A stretch of 64,000 nucleotides of DNA from Bacteroides sp. (GCA_014801985.1 JAAVDD010000011.1:13775-77774); one strand, 5' to 3'. Positions 17,185 to 27,194 are shown, numbered from the stretch's first letter. Notes: generated by a model from the letters alone, not told the origin. Translations and numbers: made by a program.

Positions 17185-19182
17185 TTATTTACCAATCATT
17201 TTTAAAAATTCATCCTCTGAAACAATGGGAACTCCAAGTTGCTCACATTTCTGGAGTTTTGCAGGCCCCATATTTTCTCCGGCAAGCACGAAAGAGGTCT
17301 TTTTTGATATGCTTCCGGCATTCTTCCCTCCCTGAGCCATTATGATGTCTTTATATTCATCACGGCTATGATGTGAGAAAGTTCCGGAAATCACCACTGT
17401 CTTTCCTTCAAGTGCGTCTCCTGCAGGAGTGAGGCTTTCTTCAGGAACCGCAAGCGTCACCCCTGCTTCACGCAGTCGCTGGATATTGGCGGCGTTGATA
17501 GGTTCGCGCACAAATTCATAAATGTTCTTTGCTATCACCGGCCCTATGTCGGGAATCATTGAAAGCTTTTCAAGATCCATATTAAGAAGCGTGTCGATAT
17601 CTTTCACAGAACGGGCAAGGCGTTTGGCAGTCGTTTCCCCGACATTGGGTATGGAGAGAGCATAAAGCACACGGTCGAAAGGTACCTGCTTTGAATCCTC
17701 AATACCTTTCATTATTCTTTTTGCCGTCTTTTCTCCAATTCTTCCTACTCCTATCAGTTTCTCCTCAGATAGATCATAGAGCTGACCGATTGTCGAAGCG
17801 AGACCTGTGGCATAAAGAAGTTCTGCTGTCTCTTCGCCGACACCGTCGATATTCATCATTCTGCGAGCGCAGAAGTGTTCTATTCGTCCCGTTATCTGCG
17901 GGCGGCATCCATATTTATTTGGACAGCACCATGCGGCCTCCCCGAAGAGGCGAGTGAGAGGAGTGCCACATTCAGGACAATTCTTTACAAACTCCACTTT
18001 CTTTGCACCCTCCGGTCGCAGACTTTTATCTACTCCGGTTATCTGAGGAATAATCTCACCGGCTTTCTCCACATAAAGGGAATCTCCCTCATGTATGTCA
18101 AGTTCCTGCATTATATCGTCGTTATGGAGCGATGCGCGCTTCACAATCGTTCCTGAGAGTTGTACCGGTTCGAGATTTGCTACCGGCGTGACGATACCCA
18201 TTCTTCCGGTCTCGAATGAAACAAAGCGCAAAGGGGTACACGCCTTCTCAGGATTGAACTTGAAAGCTACGGCCCAACGGGGTGACTTGGCAGTATAACC
18301 CAAATTGAGTTGCTGGCGCAGGGAATCCACTTTGAATACAAGACCGTCGGTCGGAACAGGGAGCTCTTTGCGATGTTCATCCCAATATGAGATGTAATTC
18401 TCCACATCCTCAATGGTATGAAGGCGTGCCATCGCTTTCGACACTTTGAAACCCCATTGCTCGGCTATTGCCATGTTTTCAAAATGAGAATCGGTCGGGA
18501 GGTTGTCGGCAAGGAGATAATAGAATCTGGCATCAAGATGGCGCCGTGCCACTTCGCGGGGATCCTGGGTCTTGAGCGTTCCGGCCGCAGCATTGCGAGG
18601 ATTGGCAAATAATGGCTCCTCATTATAGGCACGCTCGGCATTCAATTTTTCAAACACCTCCCAAGGCATCAGTATTTCACCACGGATTTCAAATTCATCA
18701 GGCCAATCTCCGGGCAAGAGTTGCAGGGGAATGCTGCGAATTGTCTTTACATTAGCAGTGACGTCGTCTCCCTGTGTGCCATCGCCGCGTGTCACAGCGC
18801 GCACCATTCGCCCGTTACGATAAGTGATGGAGATTGAAGTGCCATCAAACTTCATTTCACCCGTGATGGAAAAGTCCTTGCTGTCGATTGCCTTTCGGAT
18901 GCGGTCGAACCATTCATCCACCTCTTCGAGGGAATAGGTATTGGAGAGCGACATCATCGGTCGGGCATGGATCACGTGCTCGAAACCTTTCGTAAGATCA
19001 GAGCCTACACGATGGGTTGGCGATAGAGGATCATCAAATTCAGGATGTGCCTTCTCCAGCTCTTCCAGCTCCTTCATCATCATGTCAAACTCTTTGTCGG
19101 AGATTTCGGGGGCATTGAGCACGTAGTAATTATGGTTATGTCGGTTAAGCTCCGATCGGAGACTATCTATCTTCTCTTTCAT
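17185..19182 (-). CDS. ligA: NAD-dependent DNA ligase
   Basis: 665 residues, full length. It seals nicks during replication and repair using NAD. Visible parts are the Ia domain, the adenylation motif KFDGTS with its catalytic Lys near residue 114, the four-Cys zinc finger (CPECGTPL and CCPNKYGC), helix-hairpin-helix repeats and a C-terminal BRCT domain (about 590-665). Confidence 0.98.
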   Translation of the reverse strand: MKEKIDSLRSELNRHNHNYYVLNAPEISDKEFDMMMKELEELEKAHPEFDDPLSPTHRVGSDLTKGFEHVIHARPMMSLSNTYSLEEVDEWFDRIRKAIDSKDFSITGEMKFDGTSISITYRNGRMVRAVTRGDGTQGDDVTANVKTIRSIPLQLLPGDWPDEFEIRGEILMPWEVFEKLNAERAYNEEPLFANPRNAAAGTLKTQDPREVARRHLDARFYYLLADNLPTDSHFENMAIAEQWGFKVSKAMARLHTIEDVENYISYWDEHRKELPVPTDGLVFKVDSLRQQLNLGYTAKSPRWAVAFKFNPEKACTPLRFVSFETGRMGIVTPVANLEPVQLSGTIVKRASLHNDDIMQELDIHEGDSLYVEKAGEIIPQITGVDKSLRPEGAKKVEFVKNCPECGTPLTRLFGEAAWCCPNKYGCRPQITGRIEHFCARRMMNIDGVGEETAELLYATGLASTIGQLYDLSEEKLIGVGRIGEKTAKRIMKGIEDSKQVPFDRVLYALSIPNVGETTAKRLARSVKDIDTLLNMDLEKLSMIPDIGPVIAKNIYEFVREPINAANIQRLREAGVTLAVPEESLTPAGDALEGKTVVISGTFSHHSRDEYKDIIMAQGGKNAGSISKKTSFVLAGENMGPAKLQKCEQLGVPIVSEDEFLKMIGK

Positions 19183-19227
19183 TGCTGATTGCGAGTTAAA
19201 TTATGGTATATCGGGAGAGGACCGATT

Positions 19228-20004
19228 TTAAATATATGGATATTCCACATCCCACAGGAATAAAGCCTGTGGAGGCATCGAAGTTCCGGCCGAGCAGCGG
19301 TCTCTTTTTTCAATTATTCGTCGAAACTCCTCTTTCGATATTTTCCCACGTCCTACATCGACCAGCGTTCCGACGACTGCTCTCACCATATTTCGAAGAA
19401 ATCTGTCGGCCGAGATGGTGAACACTATCCCTGCCGGATTCTTTTCTGCAAACATGGGGCACCAAGGTTCCCAGTCGGCTCTCGTCACCTTGCAGATATT
19501 TGTCTTTGCATCGGAATGCAGCTTGGCAAAAGAGGTGAAATCATCGGTTTCAAGAAGAAGAGAGGCGCAGTCATTCATCTTGTCGACATCGAGAATCGAA
19601 GGGGAATGCCATGAACATCCCGCCAGAAAAGGGGTTTTCTCGAATGAAACAAAATATTTATATGTTCGCTTCGATGCATCGAATCTTGCATGGGCATCAT
19701 CGGCTACGGGGATAAGTTCGTGCAAAGCAATGGATGGTCCGCAAAGCCGATTTAGGGACAGAAGAAAACGGCTTGAATCCTCAATTCTACGTCTGTCGCT
19801 TTCTTCAGGAAGATCGAAATGGGCATACATCACCCTGGCGTTCACCCCTGTGTCGGTACGCCCGGCTCCGGTAATGGAGACGGGCGCACGCAATATGATT
19901 GACAAAGCCTCCTCCAGCGTCTGCTGAACGCTCGATGCGTTGGGCTGCGTCTGCCAGCCGTGGAAAGGGGTGCCGTTATATGAAAGTTTCAAGAAATATC
20001 TCAT
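19228..20004 (-). CDS. truA: tRNA pseudouridine synthase A
   Basis: I start at ATG 20004 (MRYFLKLSYNGTPFHGWQ), giving 258 residues. The ATG overlaps the speA stop as ATGA, which argues for this start and for coupling. The catalytic motif GAGRTDTGVNA holds the active Asp. It modifies positions 38-40 in the tRNA anticodon arm. Confidence 0.96.
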   Translation of the reverse strand: MRYFLKLSYNGTPFHGWQTQPNASSVQQTLEEALSIILRAPVSITGAGRTDTGVNARVMYAHFDLPEESDRRRIEDSSRFLLSLNRLCGPSIALHELIPVADDAHARFDASKRTYKYFVSFEKTPFLAGCSWHSPSILDVDKMNDCASLLLETDDFTSFAKLHSDAKTNICKVTRADWEPWCPMFAEKNPAGIVFTISADRFLRNMVRAVVGTLVDVGRGKISKEEFRRIIEKRDRCSAGTSMPPQALFLWDVEYPYI

Positions 20005-21902
20005 AGGTCGCGCTCGAGATAGGTATAGCCATATAGACCGGAGCGGTAGTTGTTGAGGAACTGTCGACCCTCCTCCGGAGTAATGACTCCTCGCTTCATG
20101 GATGCAGTGACCCATGTTTCAAGGTTTCTCACGAGTTTCTTTGGATTGTATTCCACATAGTCAAGTACATCTGCCACAGCCTCGCCGTCAATTATCTGGG
20201 CTATATCGTAGCCGTCCTTGTTAATTGTGATGTGCACGGCATTTGTATCGCCGAATAGATTATGCAGGTCGCCGAGAATCTCCTGATAAGCACCTACAAG
20301 GAATACACCGAGATAATAGGGTTCCGACTGTTTGAGGTCGTGCACGGGAAGTGAGTATGCGCTACCTGATGGGGAAACGAAATGGTTGATCTTTCCATCG
20401 GAATCGCAAGTGACATCCTGAATGGTGCATTCATGTGTGGGTTTCTCATCAAGACGACTTATAGGCATGATGGGGAACATTTGGTCAATAGCCCATGAAT
20501 CCGGAAGTGACTGGAAAAGGGAGAAATTGCAGAAATACTTCTCCGGCAACATTCGCGCCACTTTTCTCAACTCTTCAGGCGGATGTTTCATGGAACGTGT
20601 AAGATCGCGAACATCTCTGGCCACCGACCAGAAAAGCTTCTCGATCATGGCACGGTTGCGAAGGTCGAGAAGTCCAAGAGAGAAGAGTTCAAGAGCCTCC
20701 TCGCGTATCTGGAGAGCATCGTGCCAATCCTCGAACACTCGCGAGGGATCTATTTTGTCCCAAATATTATACAATTCCTTGGCAAGCTCGTGAGCGTTTT
20801 CGCCAAGTTCCTCATTATCGTTCCAGATAGGAAGCTGTGCAGTCTCAAGCACCTGTATGATCAGCACGGAATGGTGTGCCGTAAGCGATCGCCCGGATTC
20901 CGTGATGATGTTAGGTTGTTTCAGACCATTCTTGTTGCAGGCATCCACAAGCGCCGATACAGAATCGTTGACATATTCCTGAATGGAATAGTTCATCGAA
21001 TTCTCTCCGGAGGAGGATCGAGTGCCATCGTAGTCAACGCCGAGACCTCCACCTATATCTACAAAATCAATATCAAATCCTAACTTTGAAAGCTGCACAT
21101 AGAATTGCATTGCCTCTCTCAAGGCATTCTTAATACGACGAATCTTGGTGATTTGACTACCGATATGGAAATGTATCAGTTTAAGACACTGCGACATCTT
21201 GTATTTCTCAAGCATCGAAAGAGCCGTGAGGAGTTCGGAGGAGTTAAGTCCGAATTTGCTCACATCGCCGCCGGATTCCTCCCATTTGCCGGATCCGGAA
21301 GATGTGAGCTTGATGCGTATACCGATTGTAGGGGAGATATTGAGTCGTTTTGCCACATCTGCAATCAGCTTAAGCTCATTCAGCTTCTCCACCACAATGA
21401 AGATGCGACGGCCCATCTTCTGAGCAAGAAGAGCAAGCTCGATATAGTCTTCATCCTTATAACCGTTGCAAATGATTATAGAGTTTTCATGCGTGTTTAC
21501 AGCCAGCACGGCGTGAAGCTCAGGCTTGGAACCTGCCTCCAGACCGATATTATATTTATTACCATGGCTGACAATCTCCTCAACCACGGGGCGCATCTGA
21601 TTCACCTTTATAGGATAGACGATGAAATTCTTACCCTCATATTTATATTCCTCGGCAGCCTTTTTGAAGCAGTTGGAGATCTTTCGGATTCTGTCGTCGA
21701 GGATATCGGGGAAACGAAGAAGAAGGGGAGCGTCAACGTCGCGGAGCTGGAGGGAATCCATCACATCTTTGAGGTCTATTTTCGGGCCGTCCTCACGAGG
21801 AGTCACCTGAACATGCCCCTTCTCATTGATTGAAAAATATTTCAGACCCCAGCCCGGTACATTATAAATCTCGGAGGAGTCTTCAATACGCCATTTTCTC
21901 AT
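20001..21902 (-). CDS. speA: Biosynthetic arginine decarboxylase
   Basis: 633 residues. A PLP enzyme of the alanine racemase-like fold that makes agmatine from arginine as the first step of polyamine synthesis. The PLP lysine lies in FIVYPIKVNQMRPVVEEI and the phosphate-binding stretch is VDIGGGLGVDYDGT. The specificity-region Cys/Asp segment is near the C-terminal third. It is followed by truA with an ATGA overlap. Confidence 0.97.
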   Translation of the reverse strand: MRKWRIEDSSEIYNVPGWGLKYFSINEKGHVQVTPREDGPKIDLKDVMDSLQLRDVDAPLLLRFPDILDDRIRKISNCFKKAAEEYKYEGKNFIVYPIKVNQMRPVVEEIVSHGNKYNIGLEAGSKPELHAVLAVNTHENSIIICNGYKDEDYIELALLAQKMGRRIFIVVEKLNELKLIADVAKRLNISPTIGIRIKLTSSGSGKWEESGGDVSKFGLNSSELLTALSMLEKYKMSQCLKLIHFHIGSQITKIRRIKNALREAMQFYVQLSKLGFDIDFVDIGGGLGVDYDGTRSSSGENSMNYSIQEYVNDSVSALVDACNKNGLKQPNIITESGRSLTAHHSVLIIQVLETAQLPIWNDNEELGENAHELAKELYNIWDKIDPSRVFEDWHDALQIREEALELFSLGLLDLRNRAMIEKLFWSVARDVRDLTRSMKHPPEELRKVARMLPEKYFCNFSLFQSLPDSWAIDQMFPIMPISRLDEKPTHECTIQDVTCDSDGKINHFVSPSGSAYSLPVHDLKQSEPYYLGVFLVGAYQEILGDLHNLFGDTNAVHITINKDGYDIAQIIDGEAVADVLDYVEYNPKKLVRNLETWVTASMKRGVITPEEGRQFLNNYRSGLYGYTYLERDL

Positions 21903-21968
21903 AATTAAAATCTTATTTTAAGGTTGGGAGAGGGATTAGAAACATATCTTGAGGAGGGATAGGAGGGA

Positions 21969-22295
21969 TTATTGCTGAGCGCGCCCGAGAATTTCCAGGA
22001 AGTCAACATAGATTTCGGTGCGTCGTCGTGTAATCTTTAGCTTGTCAACGTATTCGCGCGTACGGAGTCGCCCTTCCACATAAAGTCGAGTGCCCTTTCG
22101 GATATAGCGTTCCGCAATAGTCGCATTTTGTCCGGTCATCACCAATATATGCCATTCCACCAACTCTTGGTCGGAATTAGGTTGCCTTTCATTGGTAGCC
22201 AATGATAGATATGCCACCGGGAAATCTTTCTCGGGGTATCTTAGCTCGGGATCTCTCCCTACATTGCCTAACAGTATGACTTTGTTTACAGACAT
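21969..22295 (-). CDS. Short single-stranded DNA-binding protein-like
   Basis: 108 residues forming one OB fold of the SSB family (MSVNKVILLGNVGRDPELRY, then YVEGRLRTREY). It ends in LEILGRAQQ and has neither the long linker nor the acidic DDDIPF-type tip of a full replication SSB. It is therefore likely an accessory SSB. It stands 25 bases after the ArgC-like gene stop in reading order. Confidence 0.85.
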   Translation of the reverse strand: MSVNKVILLGNVGRDPELRYPEKDFPVAYLSLATNERQPNSDQELVEWHILVMTGQNATIAERYIRKGTRLYVEGRLRTREYVDKLKITRRRTEIYVDFLEILGRAQQ

Positions 22296-22319
22296 TCCGG
22301 GTTATATTTTATATGAAAA

Positions 22320-23270
22320 TCAGAAAGCGTAGGGCTTAAGGTAAAGACCAGTCTTCTCATGCAGTCCGAACATAAGGTTCATCACATGGACAGCCTCTCC
22401 GGCACTTCCTCGCAGACGCCCGTCGGCCACGGAATGGATTTGAAGCTGCCCATCCTTGGTGAGCGAGAGAGAGAAGATAATTTTCTCTGTGCCCTTCACA
22501 TCATCAAGCTTTACGGGTGTGGTGACAGCGAAGGAGAAATTATGGTCGTCATAAATATCAAATGCCTTGAGTGTATGCTCCATATCGAGCGGGCAAGGGA
22601 TGGAGACTGTAAGTTCGATTCCCCTTTTTGAAGTAGGAGGAAGTACATGAAACTTTATATCTCCATGGAAACTTCTTTGCGCTTCAGTGAGTGAGTCTGC
22701 TATCTCCCTGATGCTTCGAGTCAGATTTTCCTCCGTAATGATATCTTCCGGAGCCGAGATATTAAAGGTTATATCCCCTGAAAGGAGCATATTAAGTGCA
22801 AGAGGATAGAGAGGTACCAATGCAAGAGAGCTCACGGGATTTGGAATCACTGCCGATCCGGCTCCTCTCACAAGCGGTTTGCGATTGATTTCCGGAAGGG
22901 CAAACACAAGCTCCGGAGTATTCTCTTCGTTCTCGGTCTCTGCTTTTTCATCCTCCTGTTCAATATCATTGACCGGAGGGTTGAGTGCAACCACCTTCAA
23001 TTCCGGGTATGCCTTGCGAAGCCTGTATATCTCAGATACTTTTACATTTGGGTCGGCGATGAAAAGAATGTTGGCCGAAGAGGGCTTGAAAGAGCCGGAG
23101 AAAGTAAGGCTGACCTCCCCTAAAAGGCCATGATGTATGGACTGCAGCTGTTTCCCCTCATGGCCTTGAGCTATGAGGGAGACAATCTCCACATCCGGAT
23201 GGTTGACAAGGATCCTTATAAGTTCGCCGGCCACCGATGTATCGGCTCCGGAAATTGCAACTTTTATCAT
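22320..23270 (-). CDS. ArgC-like dehydrogenase homologue lacking catalytic residues
   Basis: 316 residues. The overall match is N-acetyl-gamma-glutamyl-phosphate reductase: N-terminal Rossmann start MIKVAISGADTSVAGELIRI, C-terminal GSAGEAVHVMNLMFGLHEKT. The active-site stretch normally NPGCYPT reads NPVSSLA, so the nucleophilic Cys is missing. The PHL-P-RGI region reads FHVLPPTSKRGI, apparently without the catalytic His. An acidic Glu/Asp-rich insertion lies near residues 104-118. It follows argR on the same strand, yet argG, argD and the other arginine genes are not here. Likely a non-catalytic paralogue or an enzyme with a changed reaction. Confidence 0.75.
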   Translation of the reverse strand: MIKVAISGADTSVAGELIRILVNHPDVEIVSLIAQGHEGKQLQSIHHGLLGEVSLTFSGSFKPSSANILFIADPNVKVSEIYRLRKAYPELKVVALNPPVNDIEQEDEKAETENEENTPELVFALPEINRKPLVRGAGSAVIPNPVSSLALVPLYPLALNMLLSGDITFNISAPEDIITEENLTRSIREIADSLTEAQRSFHGDIKFHVLPPTSKRGIELTVSIPCPLDMEHTLKAFDIYDDHNFSFAVTTPVKLDDVKGTEKIIFSLSLTKDGQLQIHSVADGRLRGSAGEAVHVMNLMFGLHEKTGLYLKPYAF

Positions 23271-23296
23271 TATATAATATCAATATGACGATTCTA

Positions 23297-23794
23297 TCAA
23301 TATGATGGTATTTTTTGGTCGAGAGGCAGCAGACGTGCAAACACAGCGCGTGCCTGATCGTGGGTGACATCTTCGCGGAGCACCGCCAGGATGGTGTCGC
23401 TTCCCGGAATGGTGCCAAGGATTTCAGGCGCATTGCTCATGTCGATATCGTAGGCCAGACCTGCGGCATAGCCATTACGAGTTTTGATTACGGCTATATT
23501 ACCGGAAAACTGCAGGGATATGAAGCCCGACTGATAGTTGGCATTCATCTGGAGTTGTCCGGAGGCAAGCAGCTTATCCTTGAGGCTGTTGCTGTCGGGA
23601 AGAATATACATATACCCGCCTCGGTCGGTTGGAACCTTGGTGGTCTTCAGCATCTTTAGATCGCGCGAAAGGGTGGCTTGGGTTACAACATAACCCTCCT
23701 TGGCCAACAGATCAGCGAGTTCTTCCTGACTACCAATACATTGGTTACGGATTAAATCGACCATTAATTCGACTCTTTTCTTTCGATTTTTCAT
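23297..23794 (-). CDS. argR: Arginine repressor
   Basis: 165 residues. The N-terminal winged helix (GSQEELADLLAKEGYVVTQA, TLSRDLKMLKTTKVP) and the C-terminal oligomerisation/arginine-binding domain (about 90-160, with GTIPGSDTILAV) match ArgR. It should sense arginine and control arginine genes. It is the first gene of a short unit with the ArgC-like gene (26-base gap) and perhaps the SSB-like gene. Confidence 0.95.
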   Translation of the reverse strand: MKNRKKRVELMVDLIRNQCIGSQEELADLLAKEGYVVTQATLSRDLKMLKTTKVPTDRGGYMYILPDSNSLKDKLLASGQLQMNANYQSGFISLQFSGNIAVIKTRNGYAAGLAYDIDMSNAPEILGTIPGSDTILAVLREDVTHDQARAVFARLLPLDQKIPSY

Positions 23795-23998
23795 AATTGA
23801 TTATTGAATCTTTTAAGTGGACACTCATGAAAGGGCATTCATTATATGTAGTCTTTTTGAGAGAAAACATACTGTGAAGCGACTGTCCGAAAGGGCAACC
23901 AATTGCAAAATTACAAATTATATTGAAGAATAAAAATATTTTTCAATAAAAATTTGCATTAAATTCAAAAATTATGAAAATATCGTTGGAAAAGAGGG

Positions 23999-24604
23999 TT
24001 ATCCTTTTGTTCTGCTGTCGATTTCGGCTTTAATTTTAGCCGCTTTTTCATAATCTTCCTCCTCGGCGGCCTTCTGCATTTGCTCGTTGAGTTGGTCGAG
24101 TGTCAAGGCTGAAAGGTCGGTCTCTCCGGAGAGGGATGTTTTTTTCTCAGGGGCGCGTTCCACACGTCGTGCCTGACGAGGTTTCTTACGATTCTCTTCA
24201 GGAAGGAATCCGGCTTCGGAGAGTAGTTCCTCGGAGGTATAGATAGGAGCTCCGGCACGAATGGCGAGAGCAATGCCGTCAGAGCTGCGTGCATCTACAA
24301 TGCGAGTGTTCTCACCATCGCTGAATACGAGGTCGGCGGCGAAAACCCCATTGGGAAGCCTTTTGATTTCTATTTCCTTCAACGACACACCAAATGCTGT
24401 CATAAAGTTAATCATCATGTCGTGGGTTAACGGACGTGGGGTCACCACATCTTGAAGCTTGCATTCTATTGCCTGTGCCTCCGGATAACCTATGATGATG
24501 GGTATACGTCTTTCTCCTCCGGCTTCACGGAGAATCACGGCGTAGACCCCGGATTCTATTTGATTGTAGGTGATTCCTACAAGTTCCAATTTATGTCTTT
24601 CCAT
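23999..24604 (-). CDS. Bifunctional nuclease-family (DUF151) protein with UVR motif
   Basis: 201 residues. The N-terminal 130 residues form the BFN/DUF151 domain (VYAVILREAGGERRIPIIIG, then DARSSDGIALAIRAGAPIY). A basic linker with Arg/Lys and Pro follows. The C-terminal 35 residues form a UVR helix hairpin (LNEQMQKAAEEEDYEKAAKI) as in UvrB/UvrC interaction regions. This architecture is standard in Bacteroidetes. Nuclease activity is family knowledge. Confidence 0.92.
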   Translation of the reverse strand: MERHKLELVGITYNQIESGVYAVILREAGGERRIPIIIGYPEAQAIECKLQDVVTPRPLTHDMMINFMTAFGVSLKEIEIKRLPNGVFAADLVFSDGENTRIVDARSSDGIALAIRAGAPIYTSEELLSEAGFLPEENRKKPRQARRVERAPEKKTSLSGETDLSALTLDQLNEQMQKAAEEEDYEKAAKIKAEIDSRTKG

Positions 24605-24626
24605 ATCTTATTTTGATTCCTTTCTA

Positions 24627-25778
24627 TCATTCTCCTCTATGCATACTTACTTCATGCGCATCGCAATTTCCTGACTCCTTATGCTTGTGCCTTTTCCGCT
24701 TCTTGGGAGTCGGAAGGGAAATCATTCCTGACCCCAGACAAAGCATACGGTCGGGGGAATAGAGGATGGCGAATTGCCCCGGAGCGATTCCTTGTACATC
24801 TATGTCGGATACCACCGTATAACCTCCTTCGGGATGCTTTCTTACACTCCCTTGATAGAATTCAGGGGAATGGCGAGTCTTGAAGCTTACGGCAATCTCA
24901 TCTATCCCCGGCTCTTCAAAAGGATTGGTGGTGATCCAGTGCATCTCCTCTACAGGAATCTCACGGCCATATTGCGCACGGGTATCATAGCCGTTGGAAA
25001 CATACACCACATTATCGCGTACATTCTTCTTAACCACATACCAGGGACCGCCACTGAGACCGAGTCCTTTACGCTGGCCAATGGTATAGAACCAATATCC
25101 TCGATGCTCACCAATCTTTTTACCCGTCTCGATTTCTATAACCGGTCCCCGTTTTGTACCAAGCTGGCGTTCCAGAAAGTCGTTGTAATTGATCTTTCCA
25201 AGGAAACAGATGCCTTGTGAATCTTTTCTTACGGCGTTGGGCAGCTTGGCTTCCGAAGCAAGCCTTCTCACCTCGCTTTTGGGAATATCACCGAGGGGAA
25301 ACATGAGGTGGGAGAGCTGTTCGTAGGAGATCTGTGCCAGAAAGTCGGTTTGGTCTTTCACGGGGTCGACGGCAGTAGCCAGATATAGCTTGCCATCTTT
25401 CTCCTTAATTGAAGCATAATGTCCGGTGGCAGTCTTATCAAATTCCTTACCCCAGCGCTCTTCAAAGAATCCGAATTTAATCATCTTGTTGCACATCATA
25501 TCAGGATGAGGAGTCAATCCCTCTTTCACAGTGCGCAGCGCGTAGGCCATCACATTCTCCCAATATTCTTCGTGCAATGAAACGACTTTCAGCGGAAGAT
25601 TATATTTACGCGCAATTAAAGTGCACATCTCGATATCCTCATCAGCCGAGCAGTCGCCTTGGTCGTTGTCCATCCCAATGCGGATATAGAACAAATGAAG
25701 GTCGTGACCTTCACGATAGAGCCTATCGACCACTACCGCGCTGTCAACACCTCCCGATACCAATACTGCTATTTTCAT
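24627..25778 (-). CDS. mnmA: tRNA-specific 2-thiouridylase
   Basis: 383 residues. Adds sulfur to U34 of tRNAs for Lys, Glu and Gln. ATP pyrophosphatase loop SGGVDS lies at the N-terminus, the catalytic Cys in PDMMCNKMIKFG and the second, sulfur-relay Cys in SQGICFLG. The C-terminus is extended by a basic tail (KKRKRHKHK) of about 25 residues. The start overlaps the DoxX stop by four bases. Bacteroidales often carry two mnmA copies; which one this is cannot be told. Confidence 0.94.
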   Translation of the reverse strand: MKIAVLVSGGVDSAVVVDRLYREGHDLHLFYIRIGMDNDQGDCSADEDIEMCTLIARKYNLPLKVVSLHEEYWENVMAYALRTVKEGLTPHPDMMCNKMIKFGFFEERWGKEFDKTATGHYASIKEKDGKLYLATAVDPVKDQTDFLAQISYEQLSHLMFPLGDIPKSEVRRLASEAKLPNAVRKDSQGICFLGKINYNDFLERQLGTKRGPVIEIETGKKIGEHRGYWFYTIGQRKGLGLSGGPWYVVKKNVRDNVVYVSNGYDTRAQYGREIPVEEMHWITTNPFEEPGIDEIAVSFKTRHSPEFYQGSVRKHPEGGYTVVSDIDVQGIAPGQFAILYSPDRMLCLGSGMISLPTPKKRKRHKHKESGNCDAHEVSMHRGE

Positions 25779-26263
25779 ACCTCTTCAAGTTCAGATTCGC
25801 TGTAGTTGTCGGAATGGATGAAGTGGAGCGATAGGAAATAGTCCACTGAAATCTTACCGGGACCTACAAGCATTATAAAACAATATATCCCAATAAACAT
25901 CACCGGAAGGTATCCCAGTTGATCCCATGAGAGCATATAGGAGGATTGGGGTTGTGAGGAGAGAAGATGAATCTCAGCACATACCATTGCGAGAAGGGGG
26001 AAGAGCGACATGAGACGCGTAAGGAATCCGCACATAATGAAGAATGAGCAGACAATTTCAATGAAAATCATCAGGGTGAGTCCGATTTCCGAAGGTATGC
26101 CAAGAACCTGTGGGAAACTCAGCATGGCTTCGTCAAAGTGCATCCATTGACGGATGCCGAACTGCATCATCATCACTCCCACGAAAAGACGTAGGAAAAG
26201 GCGTCCCATGTTGGTATAAGAATATCCGGTGGTGCGGATATATAGTCGTTTGAAGGGATTCAT
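25775..26263 (-). CDS. DoxX-family membrane protein
   Basis: 162 residues with four membrane segments (about 20-40, 68-90, 95-112 and 125-145) in the DoxX/SURF4 pattern, including LRLFVGVMMMQFGIRQWMHF. It lies between the thioredoxin-like gene and mnmA with tiny gaps, so the genes are probably co-transcribed. DoxX proteins are tied to redox and thiol balance in the membrane, which fits the neighbour. Confidence 0.85.
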   Translation of the reverse strand: MNPFKRLYIRTTGYSYTNMGRLFLRLFVGVMMMQFGIRQWMHFDEAMLSFPQVLGIPSEIGLTLMIFIEIVCSFFIMCGFLTRLMSLFPLLAMVCAEIHLLSSQPQSSYMLSWDQLGYLPVMFIGIYCFIMLVGPGKISVDYFLSLHFIHSDNYSESELEEV

Positions 26264-26267
26264 AATC

Positions 26268-27185
26268 TTATTGTTTTATTGCGTCTAATGCAGTGGTCAT
26301 GGCTTTGTCCACGCTCTCTGTCTTATCAATTATCTTGCCGTCGGTTCCAATCACGTAGAAATAGGGAGTGGAACGTAGGTCGTAAAGGTCGCTCACTTCA
26401 TCGGATGCGCCCGTATGCCAGAGTTTAGGATATTCGGCAAGGGAGTCTTGCCAATTATCTTCCGGGTCGGGAATGATGAAGAGCACATTGACCAAGCCCT
26501 TCTCCACAGCAGATGAAAATTTCAGATCGGTATCCATTTTCAGTTTTGCGTGACGGCAATCCGTGCAGTCGGGGTCTCCAAATTCTATCACTGTTAGAAG
26601 TCCGGGTCGGAATCTTTCCTTTACTCCATTAGGAGTGTCGAAAACGAATGTCGGTGGAATAGTTCCAACCAAAGAGTTTTTGAGTATTTTATTTTGTCTT
26701 ATGTATCTTGCTTTCCTTGCAGGGGTAATTTTCTTGGAACCAACAAGTGCATCAAGATATCGGAGATAGACTTCATCGATGTATGTGTCCGCCCTTGGGC
26801 CATATAGATTCTCTTCAGCTGCTTTTGTGAATTGCAGAAGCAGCACAGGATTCTTGACCAAGGAGGCGATTATGCGGTCGGTGCTTTTAAGCACAGCATC
26901 CCTGGATGCCCATCGCATAGGGTGGGAATATACGTTGAAGGCGTCGTTGAGAGCATTCTGGTCTACGGCCTCCTTTCGTTTGAAGTCGAATGAATCCCAG
27001 AAATGCTCCATCAGCCACTCAGATTTATCTTGGAGGGAAATAATCTCCTCCGGGGCAACGGGATATTCGAAAAGGGGATCGATATATATCACGTTTTCCT
27101 CTGTCGTCTGAGAATAGACCGGTAATCCCGCGGAACCGACCGCGAGAAATAACGAAAAGGGAGCTATGATGCTTTTTATATTCAT
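26268..27185 (-). CDS. Secreted thioredoxin-like protein (DUF5106 type)
   Basis: 305 residues with an N-terminal signal peptide ending near VYSQ. A helical N-terminal region (about 45-165, the DUF5106-like part) precedes a thioredoxin fold whose active site is DPDCTDCR, a CxxC motif. The fold continues to STPYFYVIG with the cis-Pro typical of thioredoxins. Probably a periplasmic disulfide reductase or a thioredoxin-like protein. It sits five bases before the DoxX gene. Confidence 0.85.
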   Translation of the reverse strand: MNIKSIIAPFSLFLAVGSAGLPVYSQTTEENVIYIDPLFEYPVAPEEIISLQDKSEWLMEHFWDSFDFKRKEAVDQNALNDAFNVYSHPMRWASRDAVLKSTDRIIASLVKNPVLLLQFTKAAEENLYGPRADTYIDEVYLRYLDALVGSKKITPARKARYIRQNKILKNSLVGTIPPTFVFDTPNGVKERFRPGLLTVIEFGDPDCTDCRHAKLKMDTDLKFSSAVEKGLVNVLFIIPDPEDNWQDSLAEYPKLWHTGASDEVSDLYDLRSTPYFYVIGTDGKIIDKTESVDKAMTTALDAIKQ

Positions 27186-27194
27186 AATTCTGTA

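Noticed and set aside
21105..21833. 242-residue open frame opposite speA
   Set aside because: It is the antisense shadow of speA, which has all family motifs; the opposite product has low complexity and no known motif.
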